64,000 bases of DNA from Lantana camara (Eukaryota > Streptophyta > Magnoliopsida > Lamiales > Verbenaceae), in assembly GCA_037501455.1 (NCBI GenBank), contig CM074857.1, positions 100,845,501-100,909,500 of the forward strand. Direction: 5' to 3'. The notes under the pieces are model-generated. The model was not told the origin of the DNA. It worked only from the letters and a program-made list of their open reading frames with translations, and searched no databases. This document shows positions 46,664 through 57,580 of this stretch, piece by piece. Every line of letters starts with the position of its first letter. Position 1 is the stretch's first letter. The translations under genes and the position numbers were made by a program.

Positions 46664-48891
46664 TGTTGGTGTGGCGGGCCCGAAGTAGAGTGATGGTATA
46701 GCGTAATATTCAAAAAATTTCGCCATAACCTCGTTATCAAAATATTTCAAAAATATTTTAATAAAGCAGCGGAAAAAATCGGGCAGCATAACTCTAATAT
46801 ATACAGGTATCGATAACATAATTTTAAATCATCTAGCATATAATCACAATATGCAAATATTAATTTGGGCAGCACAACGATATTACCATACTGCAATATT
46901 GACTATCAACGGCACTTTTCCAGCACCTCGATATTATCTCGTGAAACCGGCAGAGCTTCCCCGCAATATCCCGGATTAAGAAATTGGAGTGTGGGCTCCG
47001 GCAGTATTTCGCTAAATACTTTGAGAAAATGTTTTTCTAGAAAAAAACCCTTTTTTTCTAATTTCAGAAAATCCCTATTTTCTAATAATTAAGTGGATTA
47101 TATATTAATTATATAACCACCTAATTAAGTAATTAATTAATCCTTAATTAGGATTAATTAAATCTAGAGAGAGAATTGCCGAGAGGGCATTTTCATGGCT
47201 GCCAAAAGCTCTCAAAATTGAATGAAGGACAAAATAGAGGACACCCGCGGCATTTTTCAATTTTAATCCGTACCTCCCAAGGCCCGTTGGCCAATCAGAG
47301 ACCGCCGGAGTGGAGTACACTCCAAGACGGTCACGGTGGCGCAAAGCACGAGCCAAACGGCGCCCGCATGCGCCGCCCTTGTGGCGGCTGTGTGCTCGGC
47401 GCGTGTGGCACGCACGCAGCAACAAGCAGCTGCCACGTGGCCGGTCCGACCGGCGGTCCAACTCTTGTACCGGTTCAGGAGTAAACCGGCCGGTTCAACT
47501 TGGTCTGACCCCATGGACACGTGTCGTCATACTATTCTTCCCCGTGTCTTTGACCGACCCTAACCGACCCTGCCCGAACCGTTGACCCGTTAACCGCTTT
47601 GACCCGGCCCGTTTTGGAGCCCATCTAAGCCGTTGACTCTCGCCCGCGTGGCTGGATCATACCCGTCCACGTGTCGCACACGTTGGAGCCTAGTCAGCGC
47701 CACTTGGCGACTGACACGCTGACGTGGCGTGACACGTCAGCTGCCACGTCAGCACTTTCTCCACGTCATCAATTGTTTTTTTTTTCTCGAAAAATTTTAT
47801 TTTCTCCAAAATAAAATTTTGGGCATTTCCAACTCTTTGGAATTTAGTTTATTTTCTCAAAATAAATTCATTGGCTATCTTCAAACTCTTTGAAAATTTA
47901 TTTCTCTCTCTCGTTTTAATATTTTCTCTTTGATCTTTGTTGGGGCTTGCGGGGGGACCTGCAGGACTAATTAATCTTAGCTCCAAACGGGTCAATCTAT
48001 TATCATCCCATGACAATAATTGATTACCGTTTAACAGTATTTAATTCCACTAAATAAATATTGTTGAACTCTAAAATTAATTAAATTATTCACGAATTTC
48101 TCGATCTAGAATAATTTTGCATTTTACTCCTCTGTACAGATATCCATGAAAAATAAATCAATACTACCATCATTTATTTTTCAATTCCAATCTGAAATTT
48201 CTTGATTCGCCTTAAGTCCAAATTCCCTGTATGTGAAACACATTCAACATACAACTTCGGTGACTAACACACGAAGTACTTTGGCCAAAGATTTAATTCG
48301 AACTTTTGCAAATCTATTTCAGGGATATCTTTTAACCTTCCAGCAAGGCTACAGATTCCTTGATCAATATTTCTCTCTAGCACATTTCATGCAATCACCG
48401 AACATACAAAGTATTTTGGCCACCCGTTACCGAGACCTCACTTCTGAGTACATCACAGTGGTTAACACTACATGCCTAAAGTAGAAACACAGCCAGGATT
48501 AAGAGTCTAATGCTTCCGAGATTTTATTCATTTTAGATAGTAGTATAAAATGAACAATCTCAGTGGTCCAGTTCGATGTTTCCAATCTCATTGAAAGTCA
48601 TCAATGTGTTATAATTGGAAACTCCATTTCCCTATGACGAAAGACTAATCATCTTATATAACACATTATAGTCTCGATAAGAACATCTTCTTATCATACT
48701 GACTAGAACTTTAATGACACGTGACTTCTGGTATTTAAAGTCTTTTCCTATGAAACACATTTCATACAAAAATACCATCACACGTCATTAATTATTAAAT
48801 TTGTAAAATACTCATAACTTGCGATAATTTCAGTTTTATTAATCCAAAATATTTACAATATAATTGGATTTTCAGGGCATTAATCCCAACA
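46664..48891 (-). mobile_element. Solo LTR of copia family K (2228 bp) inside K pol
   Basis: TGTTGGTGTGGCGGGCCCG to GGCATTAATCCCAACA, with a perfect TSD CCTTT at 46659-46663 and 48892-48896. It is the same family as the LTRs of the host element, so a sibling inserted into K and later collapsed to one LTR. It lacks the CTATAAATAG TATA box present in the other K LTRs, and its segment at about 47165-47345 differs strongly from them. The ACGT-core cluster is retained near 47690-47760. Confidence 0.95.
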
Positions 48892-48896
48892 CCTTT

Positions 48897-49973
48897 CTTA
48901 GAATTAGCCATATTATATCATGCGAACATCTTATCGACATATGCTGCTTGTGATAAACCAATCATTTTATTCTTACGATCACGACAAAGTCTGATCCCTA
49001 GAATATAACTGGCCTCACCTAGGCCTTTCATGTCAAACTGGTTTGACAACCAAATCTTAACTGCTGATAATTTTCCCGTGTCATTTCCAATGAGCAGAAT
49101 ATCGTCCACGTATAAAACTAAAAATGTTACAACACTATCATGATATCTCTTGTACACACATGGTTCATCAGGAAATTGAATAAATCCAAAGGATTTAATT
49201 GCTTCATTAAATCTGATGTTCCATGATCTAGACGCTTGCTTGAGACCATGAATAGATCTGTTAAGCTTGCATACCATATGCTCCTGATTTCTGGCAATAA
49301 AGCCTTCAGGATGAGCCATGTATATCTCTTCTTGAAGGTGCCCATTCAAGAAGGTAGTCTTTACATCCATTTTCTAAATCTCATAACCAAAATGAGCAGC
49401 AATGGATAGGAGAATTCTTATAGACTTAAGCATTGCTACAGGCGAGAAGGTTTTGTTATAATCGATACCTTCTTTCTGGGTATAACCCTTTGCCACAAGC
49501 CTTGCTTTAAAGGTCTCAACCTTTCCGTCCACTCCTCTTTTTCTTTTGTAGACCCATTTGCATCCAATAGGTTTAATGGCCTGAGGCGCCTCTACAAGTT
49601 CCTAGACTTTATTGGAATACATTGAATCTAATTCAGATTCCATGGCTCTGACCCAACGGTCAGCGTCTATATCCTTTATAGCTTCATCATATGTGACAAG
49701 ATCGGATACTTCAGATTCAACCACTTGGGTTAATCCCAGATATCTGTCAGGTGCCCTGACAATCCTCCCACTACGACGAGGCTGTTGTGTACTCGTCCCT
49801 ACGTCATATCTTGTATCTGGTACATCATATGTATCTAACACATTTTCAGTTACTACGGGTTTTTGGAATTCAGTATCTAAAACTGACATTTCTTCTAACA
49901 CAGTTTTGCTTCTACGCTTGTGGTCATTTACGAAGTCATCTTCGAGATGTTTAGCATTAGTACTCACAAACAC
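48897..49973 (-). pseudogene. Copia K reverse transcriptase
   Basis: Contains RWVRAMESELDSMYSNK, a decayed middle (about 49370-49600), then MDVKTTFLNGHLQEEIYM, SIHGLKQASRSWN, the catalytic LYVDDILLIGND at about 49082-49110, FDMKGLGEASYILGI and SQAAYVDKMFA. It ends in a TGA where related elements have Arg (a CGA-to-TGA change). Several stops separate the parts. Upstream is the hinge with RRSGRIVRAPDRY. Confidence 0.9.
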
Positions 49974-51060
49974 TTTGTGATCTCTCGGATCGTAAAATAT
50001 ACCACCTCTTGTTCCTTTTAGGATAACCTATGAACAAGCAAACCTCTGTTCTTGATTCCAACTTGTTAGGATCTTTCCTTAACACATGAGCTAGGGTTCC
50101 CCATATCCGAAGATAGAAGACACTGGGCTTTCGCCCTCGCCATAGTTCCATTGGTGTTTTAGGAACCGACTTGGATGGAACAAGGTTTAATATATATGCT
50201 GCCGTCTCGAGTGAAAAGCCCCAAAACGAACTTGGTCGGGTAGCATGACTCATCATAGATCTTACCATTTCCATCAGAGTTCTATTTCTCCTTTCTGTAA
50301 CACCGTTCTGTTGGGGTGTACCCGGTGCAGATAATTGAGATCTAATCCTATTTACAGTGAGAAATTCTAGAAACTTTGTAGACAGATACTCACCACCATG
50401 ATCTGATCGAAGTGCTTTGATACGTATTCTAGTTTGGTTTTCAACTTCAGCCTTGAATTCTTTGAACTTTTCAAAAGATTCAGACTTATATCTCATCAAA
50501 TAAACGTATCCATATCTGGAGTAATCATCCGTAAAAGTGATGAAATACTCAAAACCTCCTCTTACTTGAATACTCATAGGACCACACACATCCGTATGAA
50601 TTAACTTAAGCAATTATGTGGCTCGATTACCTTTAGATTTAAAAGATCTCTTGGTCATTTTACCTTCCAAGCAAGATTCACAGACTAGTAGTTCTGTTAA
50701 GTCCAAGGGACTCAACAATTCATCTGAAATTAGTCTTTGGATCCTATTTGGATTAATATGACCAAGACGTAAATGCCACTTGTACGCTTCGTTAGGCATA
50801 GGAGTTTTTCTTTTGGATGGTAAGCTAAGCTTAGTAGTGTTAAGTTTGGAATTAGGGTTTTTATAGGGGTATAACAAGAAAATACCATCTTTTACAGTAC
50901 CAGAGCAAATAAACCTTTTATTTTGCTTAATGGTAAAGTTTTGTTCAAAACAAACACTGAAACCATTATTTATTAAACAACTCACACAAATTAGATTTTT
51001 GCGAACACACAGTATATACAGAGTGTCTTTCAACATCGAAACCCTATCACCAAAATACAA
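49957..51060 (-). pseudogene. Copia K GAG-pre-integrase and integrase
   Basis: Pre-integrase motif YKWHLRLGHINPNRI and CESCLEGKMTKR (zinc-binding His/Cys). A TAA at about 50611-50613 follows. The integrase core has HTDVCGPM, FITFTDDYSRYGYVYL, LRSDHGGEYLS and GTPQQNGVTERRNRT, so the D-D-E residues are intact. The C-terminal part is LETAAYILNLVPSKSVPKTP and FIGYPK. The frame shifts near 49975. Confidence 0.9.
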
Positions 51061-51202
51061 ATTTACAGTCCCTACTGCTAATATAGATATACTTGTATTA
51101 TCCCCGGAGCATTAGCTGCATCTCACCATCTTCAAGCTTTCTGGTTAGCTTGAACCCCTACAACGAATTACAGATTTGACTAGTTGAACCCGAGTCCACA
51201 CA
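51061..51202 (-). pseudogene. Copia K protease region, decayed
   Basis: Lies between the zinc knuckle and the pre-integrase segment, where the aspartic protease belongs. Multiple stops; no intact active-site motif was found. Confidence 0.5.
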
Positions 51203-52080
51203 CTAGGAATCTGGTGGACTTCCAACTAAACATAATTCTATCAAACAAGATATCGATATACCTTGTCCAGATGGCTTAGCAGGCAGACTTGCTAAGTATT
51301 TTGGACAATTCCTCATCCAGTGCCCAATTCCACCGCAGTGGAAACATTTTTCTTTGCTAGGTTTACCCTTCTTCTTCTGAACCATTTTCTTGGGATTGGG
51401 AACCTTTCATTTTTTCTTTTCCCACTTGTTGGCTTTTGGGGCCGTGGAAGTCGATGTCTGAGCCAGGAGAACCGTTCCCTTAGCATTCATTACTCCCTCT
51501 GCCACTCTAAGTTCGTTCATCAATTCAGGCAGAGAAAAATCCAATTTATTCATAGAATAATTTTGCCTGAATGTGTCGAACAATTTTGGTAAAAAGCATA
51601 GGATCATATCCTGTTTACTGAGATCATCAAATTTAGCACCAAGGCTTTCAATTTCATTCAGGCAAGCCATCATGTTCATAACATGATCCTGAACAGGTGA
51701 TCCCTCAGACATCTTAGTAACTAGCAGCCTCCGCATCAATTCGAGCCTCTTGGCTCGATTCTGTCCTCCAAACATTTGATGGAGATGATCCATCATGTTC
51801 CTAGCAGTTGGCATCTCGTGCATTTGATGCTTAAGAACATTGGAGATAGAAGCTAGGATATAAGACCTAGCCAAATCATTGGACTTGATCCAATTGGCAT
51901 AAACATTTCTCATATCCTGATTGGCTGTAGTTTTCGGTACCCCGGACAAGGTTCAGCGAGCACGTGTTTTAGATTCTCGTGACTAAGCACGATGTCAAGA
52001 TTCATTTTCCAGTCAGCATAATTAGACCCTTCAAGTCTATTTTCCTTTAGGATCGATTGAAGCGGGAGCGCAGTCGACAT
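51203..52080 (-). pseudogene. Copia K gag
   Basis: ATG at 52080 (MSTALPLQSILKENRL, then NYADWKMNLDIVLSHENLK). A frameshift near 51945 precedes the core: NVYANWIKSNDLARSYIL, HQMFGGQNRAKRLELMRRL and FLPKLFDTFRQNYSMNKLD. A TGA near 51408 precedes the zinc knuckle CFHCGGIGHWMRNC (CX2CX4HX4C). The layout is ordinary for plant copia gag. Confidence 0.9.
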
Positions 52081-52169
52081 TGTTTTAAAACTGAAATATT
52101 TTAAAATAGTGCAAGTTATGATCTTGTATTTTACTTCTTTTGCATCTAACCAATAAATGAAATCCACGT

Positions 52170-53278
52170 AAGCATTTTTTGTTTACGCAATGGTGACTTA
52201 TCTAACCGTAGTTGACTCCCCGAAAGCGAGGTCGAGAACCGCTTAGAAAAGCAAGAATTAATCTTAATTAACATGTCATCTAGGTAACTCTTACCAAACT
52301 ATGTTAATCCACCACGTTAACCTTTGGTCTCTAAGTGAATGTAACATAGCTCCAAAGGGAGGTTAATACATTACTTTGTCAAGCGTACACCATTACCTAG
52401 AAATTCGTACGAGTAGATCAGACACTCCACGGAGGCGTGGTCGAGCTGACGTCCCCCGTACTTCATTCTATCCGAAGAAGTCTAATCTTGTATACCACGA
52501 ATACATACCCGCCGAAGGGAGTAGTATATTTCCACTATACTATAGACGGGTATTATTAGGATTATTTAATAATCCTAGTGGGAGCAAATTAATTAGATTA
52601 ATTACTTTCAAAATCAATAAGACGCCAAAAGTGATTATTTAATAATTAATGGAGGTCGTGAGAATCCAACTCTTTTCATCTCGCTTCCACTTGAATTTTA
52701 TAGAATTTGTGGATTATCTTTAATTATTAAATAATCACTTTTGGCGTCTTATTGATTTTGGAAGTAATTAATCTAATTACACTAGGATTATTAAATAATC
52801 CTAATAATATTTTATGGCATTAATAACTCTTTATTAATTTAAGCCAAAAATATTAATCCAATTATACATCGTATTTAATCTCTATTAAATATTATTTATC
52901 TAATCACAATAAATAAATCATGCATAATTAAAACAGCATAATATCACATATTATCATGGCAAATTTAAAATTAAAGCATGCTTGCAAATAACTATCACAT
53001 AATTATCACGCTTAAAATTTTAATGGCCCTTTAAGTAAATATGTTATAAATTATCACATAATTTAAAGTATATTTACTGTTTCAGCAATTAACCAGGAAG
53101 ATTATTGAAATCGATTCCCAGAAAATTACCATTCCACGCAAATTCCCAGGAAAGACTGGAGGGGTCACAATGGTCCCACTTAAAAACCAGCCTCCTTAGA
53201 TAGAATTTACATGCACAGTATAAGATTTAAAATTATGCATCTTATGCTTTATCAATGCAAGTATATAATCAGAGCCCC
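52170..53278 (-). other. Copia K 5' leader with a long inverted repeat
   Basis: About 1.1 kb of untranslated leader between PBS and gag. It holds the inverted repeat at 52552-52808 and otherwise AT-rich sequence with no ORF I can support. Confidence 0.7.
52552..52808. repeat. Long inverted repeat in the copia K leader
   Basis: Left arm 52552-52649, right arm 52720-52808, spacer 70 bp. The arms are complementary over about 89 bp with one mismatch. The left arm has a 9-nt extra block (GGAGCAAAT). It would fold into a very stable hairpin. Confidence 0.95.
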
Positions 53279-53290
53279 GCTCTAATACCA
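53279..53290 (-). other. Copia K primer binding site
   Basis: The minus strand reads TGGTATTAGAGC, one base from the initiator-Met-tRNA PBS, 2 nt from the LTR end at 53293. Confidence 0.9.
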
Positions 53291-53292
53291 GT

Positions 53293-53360
53293 TGTTGGTG
53301 TGGCGGGCCCGAAGCAGAGTAACGGTATAGCAATATTTCAAAAAAATTTGCCATAACCTC
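53293..53360 (-). repeat. Copia K 5' LTR, end part
   Basis: TGTTGGTGTGGCGGGCCCG to CCATAACCTC. The last five bases, ACCTC, are the TSD of Tat element 2. Confidence 0.9.
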
Positions 53361-54195
53361 TGATGGGTCTGTAAATGGGGTACAGAGTCCAATCACTTTA
53401 GAATTTGTTTAAACGTGGGAAAACCGATGGTGATCACCGGGAAAGATGGTGGGCTCAACCTACTAGGACAAACACTAGAGAAAGAGAGGTCAGAAGGCCA
53501 AGCTGAGGGAATTGGGGGTGATTCCCAGTTTGGCTCTCCGACGCTCAAGTCAGACGATGATCTGAAAGAGAGTATATGCGAAGTATGAAGTTGCAGTAAT
53601 GGATGTTGCTTACAGTGGAGGAGATAAACCCGCCTATTTATAGTTGAGGGTTAAGGACCCTTTGTCATTTGCACTATGTGGTCCTGGCCGAATGTTGCCC
53701 TAACACGTGGCGTTACGAGAGAGAAACCTAGGAGGAATCTTCTGCAAAAGCTGGTGGAAGTTAGTGTGGGCAACAGGGACAGGTGCGCGGGCATGTACGG
53801 GATGTTAGAGAGCCGTTTTAGGGGTTGGTAACGAGGGCTTAAGAGCACGCTCGTGTCAACAAAGGGCCTTGGGGCCATAGAACCCGCTAAGGGATGGAGG
53901 CCAAGGCTTATGCAACAAGGAGGAGTGGAAACTTCCCTGAGGGGGAGTAGCGCTCGAAGAGAGCTTTCTTGATGAATTGGAGCTTAGCCTGATGTTGCGA
54001 AGTACGCTCGTTAGAGAGCGGTAGCGTTGGTCACGCATGTGCAGGGAAGGAATGGCACGTGTCCTTGATGAACCTTGATGCTTGACGGGTTTGGACGCTC
54101 GTGTATAATTACCTTAATCATAAGAGGACATGTGTTATTATCCTAAGTCGTCGCAACGTGTCCAAACGTGGGATGAGCGTATTTTGACCCCATCA
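53361..54195 (-). repeat. Tat 2 3' LTR (835 bp)
   Basis: TGATGGGTCTGTAAATGG to TTTTGACCCCATCA. In the sense direction the TATA box CTATAAATAGG lies at about 53633-53643. Confidence 0.95.
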
Positions 54196-54226
54196 TTTTG
54201 CCCCCCCCCCCCCCCCCCCCCAAAAT
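54196..54226 (-). other. Tat 2 polypurine tract, expanded G run
   Basis: The + strand has 21 consecutive C at 54201-54221 between TTTTG and AAAATTC, so the minus strand carries GAATTTTG(n)CAAAA. Tat 1 has the same motif with 6 G. Confidence 0.85.
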
Positions 54227-54508
54227 TCTATAGTCCTTAATAATGAGGACTGTAGAATTCTGCCCAAGTAAACCTTCGAGCGTGGTGCTCGGGGAAAGCG
54301 TAGCGTGTTGGGCAATTATCTTTCTGACTTTGCCATAAATGCGGTCCCTTCACCTGACCGCTTGAAACACTTGCGCATTAAATGCTGCTGCGAGTGGGGC
54401 GCGTGATTCTTGGGAAGTACTCGATGGTTCAATAAAGAGGACGGTTTCCTAGGCGGGAAATGATTACCTTTTCAAATTATCTTGTCAGAAACGTACTTAT
54501 TTCCATGC

Positions 54509-54517
54509 CTATAAATA
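54509..54517 (+). promoter_or_regulatory. TATA box of the Tat 2 antisense gene
   Basis: CTATAAATA at 54509-54517, 294 nt upstream of the ATG at 54803. A CTTAAG|GTAATA donor-like site near 54639 suggests a 5'-UTR intron, as in Tat 1. Confidence 0.7.
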
Positions 54518-54802
54518 AGGGATTCCATATCCCTTTCATTTTTTACGCAATCAAAACTCAGAATCCTCTAGTGCACAAAATCTTCGGAGTAAACGCAGCA
54601 ATTTCCCAAACAATCACAAGTTTTTCCAGAAATTCTTAAGGTAATATTCCTGTATAATCACTAACTTTTGCCTTCTAACCCTAGTAATCACTTAGGTTTG
54701 AGTACCTCCTCAAGCTCCATCATCTTCAGAAAAAACCCAGATTTCTCTGAACATCCTCTGCCTCCCAAAAACCCCGTAACCCTTCCAGACTCCACAATAA
54801 CC

Positions 54803-55930
54803 ATGGCCAGAGATCATGTAGAAGAATTCGTCGGGAAAGTTGAGGATATGGCAAGCCAAAATTCTTCTCCAAGGGATGAAGAATTGCAGGCTGCCGTCTC
54901 CGCCATGGAGGAGAGGAACCCAGGTGGGGTTGAACACCTTTTTGAAGAGATGGATTTGGTAATGGAAGCGGAGAGGCAGGGGGTGACTCTTCCGATAATA
55001 GAGAGCGCAACTCATCCCCATCGCCACACCGTGACCGTGGCCCCGTGGCCGTCGCAGCCCCTGCTCCAGAATCCGAGGGAGAAGCGGGGCCCTCAGAAAG
55101 AGCCAATGCCAAGGGCAAAGGCAAGAAACACAAGAGGCCCAGAAAAGCTAAGAAGGCCAAAGGGTCAAACGAGGGTGAGGGCTCAGGCATGCAAGCGACC
55201 GAGCGCACCCCTGATGAGACTCCCAGCACAATTACTTTGGGGGAGGTCAAGACTATGCTGGCACTAATATATTGGGACGAGTGCTTCACCTGGCGGATCC
55301 CTGCTGATCACGAGCGTGCCAACCGTCCGCCCCCCTGTGAGATGGCGGTTTATAAGGACGCGATCAGTTCCGAAGGCTTGAGGTTCTCGATCCCAGTTCC
55401 GGTGGCCAATATCTTAAATAGTTTGAACCTTAGCCCTTCGCAAATCGTGCCCAACGGCCTTGCCTTGATAACATGTTTTGTGATCCTCATGAAGTGCACC
55501 AACTATGAGCCCTCAATGCAGAACTTCAACGCTCTCCTACAAGCTGTTAGTTCTCCGGGCTCCTCACCCGATGCGGGTTTCTTTTACTACGTTCAAGCGA
55601 AGGCTCGTCTGAAGTTGATCAACTCTTCTTCCTCCACTTACGGCCCAGATTGGAAAGAGAAGTTCATTTTCGTCAAAGCCCCAGTGGATGATGATTTTGG
55701 GGTGTCCCGAGAGTGGGTCTCGCACGGGAAGGGCTCCCTTGTGAAGAATCGCTCGGACCCTTCTTTCCCTGAGAACTGGGGTAAAGAATTAGCTAGAGCG
55801 GTGAGGGACGAGGGCTGGCTGATACAAGCCAAAGACTTGATAAATGACGCAGAACTCATGTTCCTTTGCGGACTTTCCAACGACCCCTACTATCTCAGCA
55901 ACCCCCCCGCTCGAGACTTGGATAGAGATG
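54803..55930 (+). pseudogene. Antisense accessory gene of Tat 2, Transposase_28-like domain, truncated
   Basis: ATG at 54803 (MARDHVEEFVGKVEDM), then DEELQAAVSAMEERNPGG and LFEEMDL. A frame change at about 55020-55045 leads to ESEGEAGPSE and a strongly basic KGKGKKHKRPRKAKKAK stretch that could serve as a nuclear localisation signal. The domain follows with YWDECFTWRIP, ERANRPPP, GLRFSIPVPVANILNSLNL, SPSQIVPNG and DWKEKFIFV. The exon ends at GATG|GTTAGA (55930), the same donor as in Tat 1. Downstream exons are missing because the sequence runs straight into the end of pol. It is opposite in strand to gag-pol. Confidence 0.75.
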
Positions 55931-55995
55931 GTTAGATTTTAGGGCACTAACATTTAGATAGGGATACTAACTTTCATGTGTTTTCATAATTTACA

Positions 55996-57213
55996 TTATT
56001 CGAATGAGCGTTTCCAACCCTTATGCTTTTCATCTATGAGATCTAATTCCAGTGCCCTATTCTCCTCGTTGGCTTTACGTTCAAAGTACGCTACCCGAGC
56101 GGATTCTTGTACAATCTCAGCGGGTATCATTGCTTCTGACCCATATACGAGCACGAAAGGAGTCTCGCCAGTAGCCGTTCGTGGAGTAGTGCGATAAGCC
56201 CAGAGTGCCCCTTGCAGTTCTTCTGCCCATTCATTCTTTTTGCTTTCTAACATGGTTTTCAGATGTTGTAGAATGACCCTGTTGGTGACTTCCGCTTGTC
56301 CATTAGCTTGAGGATGACCCACGGAAGTAAAGCGTTGCTCAATTCCTAACTCTGAACACCATTCCCGTGTGTCAGCTGCTATGACATGGGACCCGTTGTC
56401 TGAAATGAGCACCCTAGGTATGCCATATCTGCAGATAATGTTTTTCCAAATGAAGTCCCTTACGACCCTGAAGGTAATCTTTGCCACGACTTCAGCCTCG
56501 GCCCATTTGGTAAAATAATCGACAGCTAAGATGACAAACTTCTTCTGTCCGATCGCGATGGGCAAAGGACCCACAATATTGATCCCCCATTGATCAAAGG
56601 GCCATGAGACATCTATAGGGACCATCTAAGCGGCTGGCAGTTGAGGGAGGTTAGAGTGAAATTGACACTTAGGGCATTTCCTGGAAAACTCAACGGCATC
56701 TTGGTAGAACTGTAGGTCAATAAAACCCACTCCTCAAGATCTTTCTTATGAGGATACGCCCTCCTGAATGGTTTCCACAGCTTCCATTATGAATAAGCTC
56801 GAGCGTTTCCTTAGCCTGTGAGGGCCTTAGACATCTCATCGGGGGTCCTTGAAATGACTTCTTGAACAATCTTCCCTCAGAGTCTAAAGAGAACTGAGGG
56901 ACCTTGTTTCTGATTTTTCGAGCCTCCACCTTGTCAGTGGGGCAAATGCCATCTTTAAGAAATCTTATAATATCATCAAGCCAGTATGGCTCGTGCGGAT
57001 CAATCATGGCCACTACTTTCTTGGTGCCCTGCTCTTTTATCAGGGGCTCTTCAGTTCTAAAGAGCGTGACTGAGCGCTCACTGGTACCTTCCAAGGCTGA
57101 GGGAAATTTTGATAGAGCGTCGGCGCGCTCGTTTTCTGCCCGTAGGACCTGAAGTAGATGGAATTCCTTGAACTTCCCAATAATTTCCTTGGCTTTGCCC
57201 AAATATTGCACCA
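55996..57213 (-). pseudogene. Tat 2 integrase, C-terminus deleted
   Basis: The zinc finger begins ELIHNGSCGNHSGGRI; a frameshift lies near 56717. The core has WGINIVGPLP, with Asn at the first catalytic position (codon 56578-56580), LISDNGSHV (Asp kept) and GQAEVTN (Glu kept). The frame ends abnormally after RALELDLIDEKHK, about 90 residues short of the Tat 1 end, where a deletion joins it to the antisense gene's intron. The upstream part (56900-57213) is the end of the second RNase H (AENERADALSKF). Confidence 0.85.
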
Positions 57214-57580
57214 TGGTGGTTTCTCGAGCCTCAAAAGTTCCTTTAATCTGGCTCGCAATTAACTATGAATCAACATAAGCGGTGATTCTGGAGGCTCCAT
57301 TTTGGAAAGCAATTTTCAATCCTTGCACAAGGGCCTCGTATTCTGCCTCATTATTGGTGACCTGGAAATCCAACCTGATTGCAAAGTCTAACTCAATTCC
57401 GCTGGGGTCTCTAAGGGCTACCCCTGCTCCTCCCCCTTAAGAGGTTGAGGAACCATCTGTGTGCAGGACCCATAGACCGTCACTTTCCAAAACAACAGGT
57501 TCTAAACCGAAGCATTCAACTAGCAAATCCGCTACAACCTGCGCTTGTATAGCAGTTCTGGGCTCGAAACTTAAGTCAAA
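57214..57580 (-). pseudogene. Tat 2 archaeal-type RNase H, N-terminal part
   Basis: Encodes LHTDGSSTS-stop-GGGAGVAL, FQVTNNEAEYEALVQGL and AYVDS-stop-LIASQIKGTFEARE. The catalytic Asp/Glu/Asp are preserved but at least two in-frame stops interrupt it. Confidence 0.8.

Noticed and set aside
54201..54221. Assembly gap filler
   Set aside because: The run is C and not N, and its flanks match the PPT context of Tat 1, so it is more likely a real though length-uncertain homopolymer.
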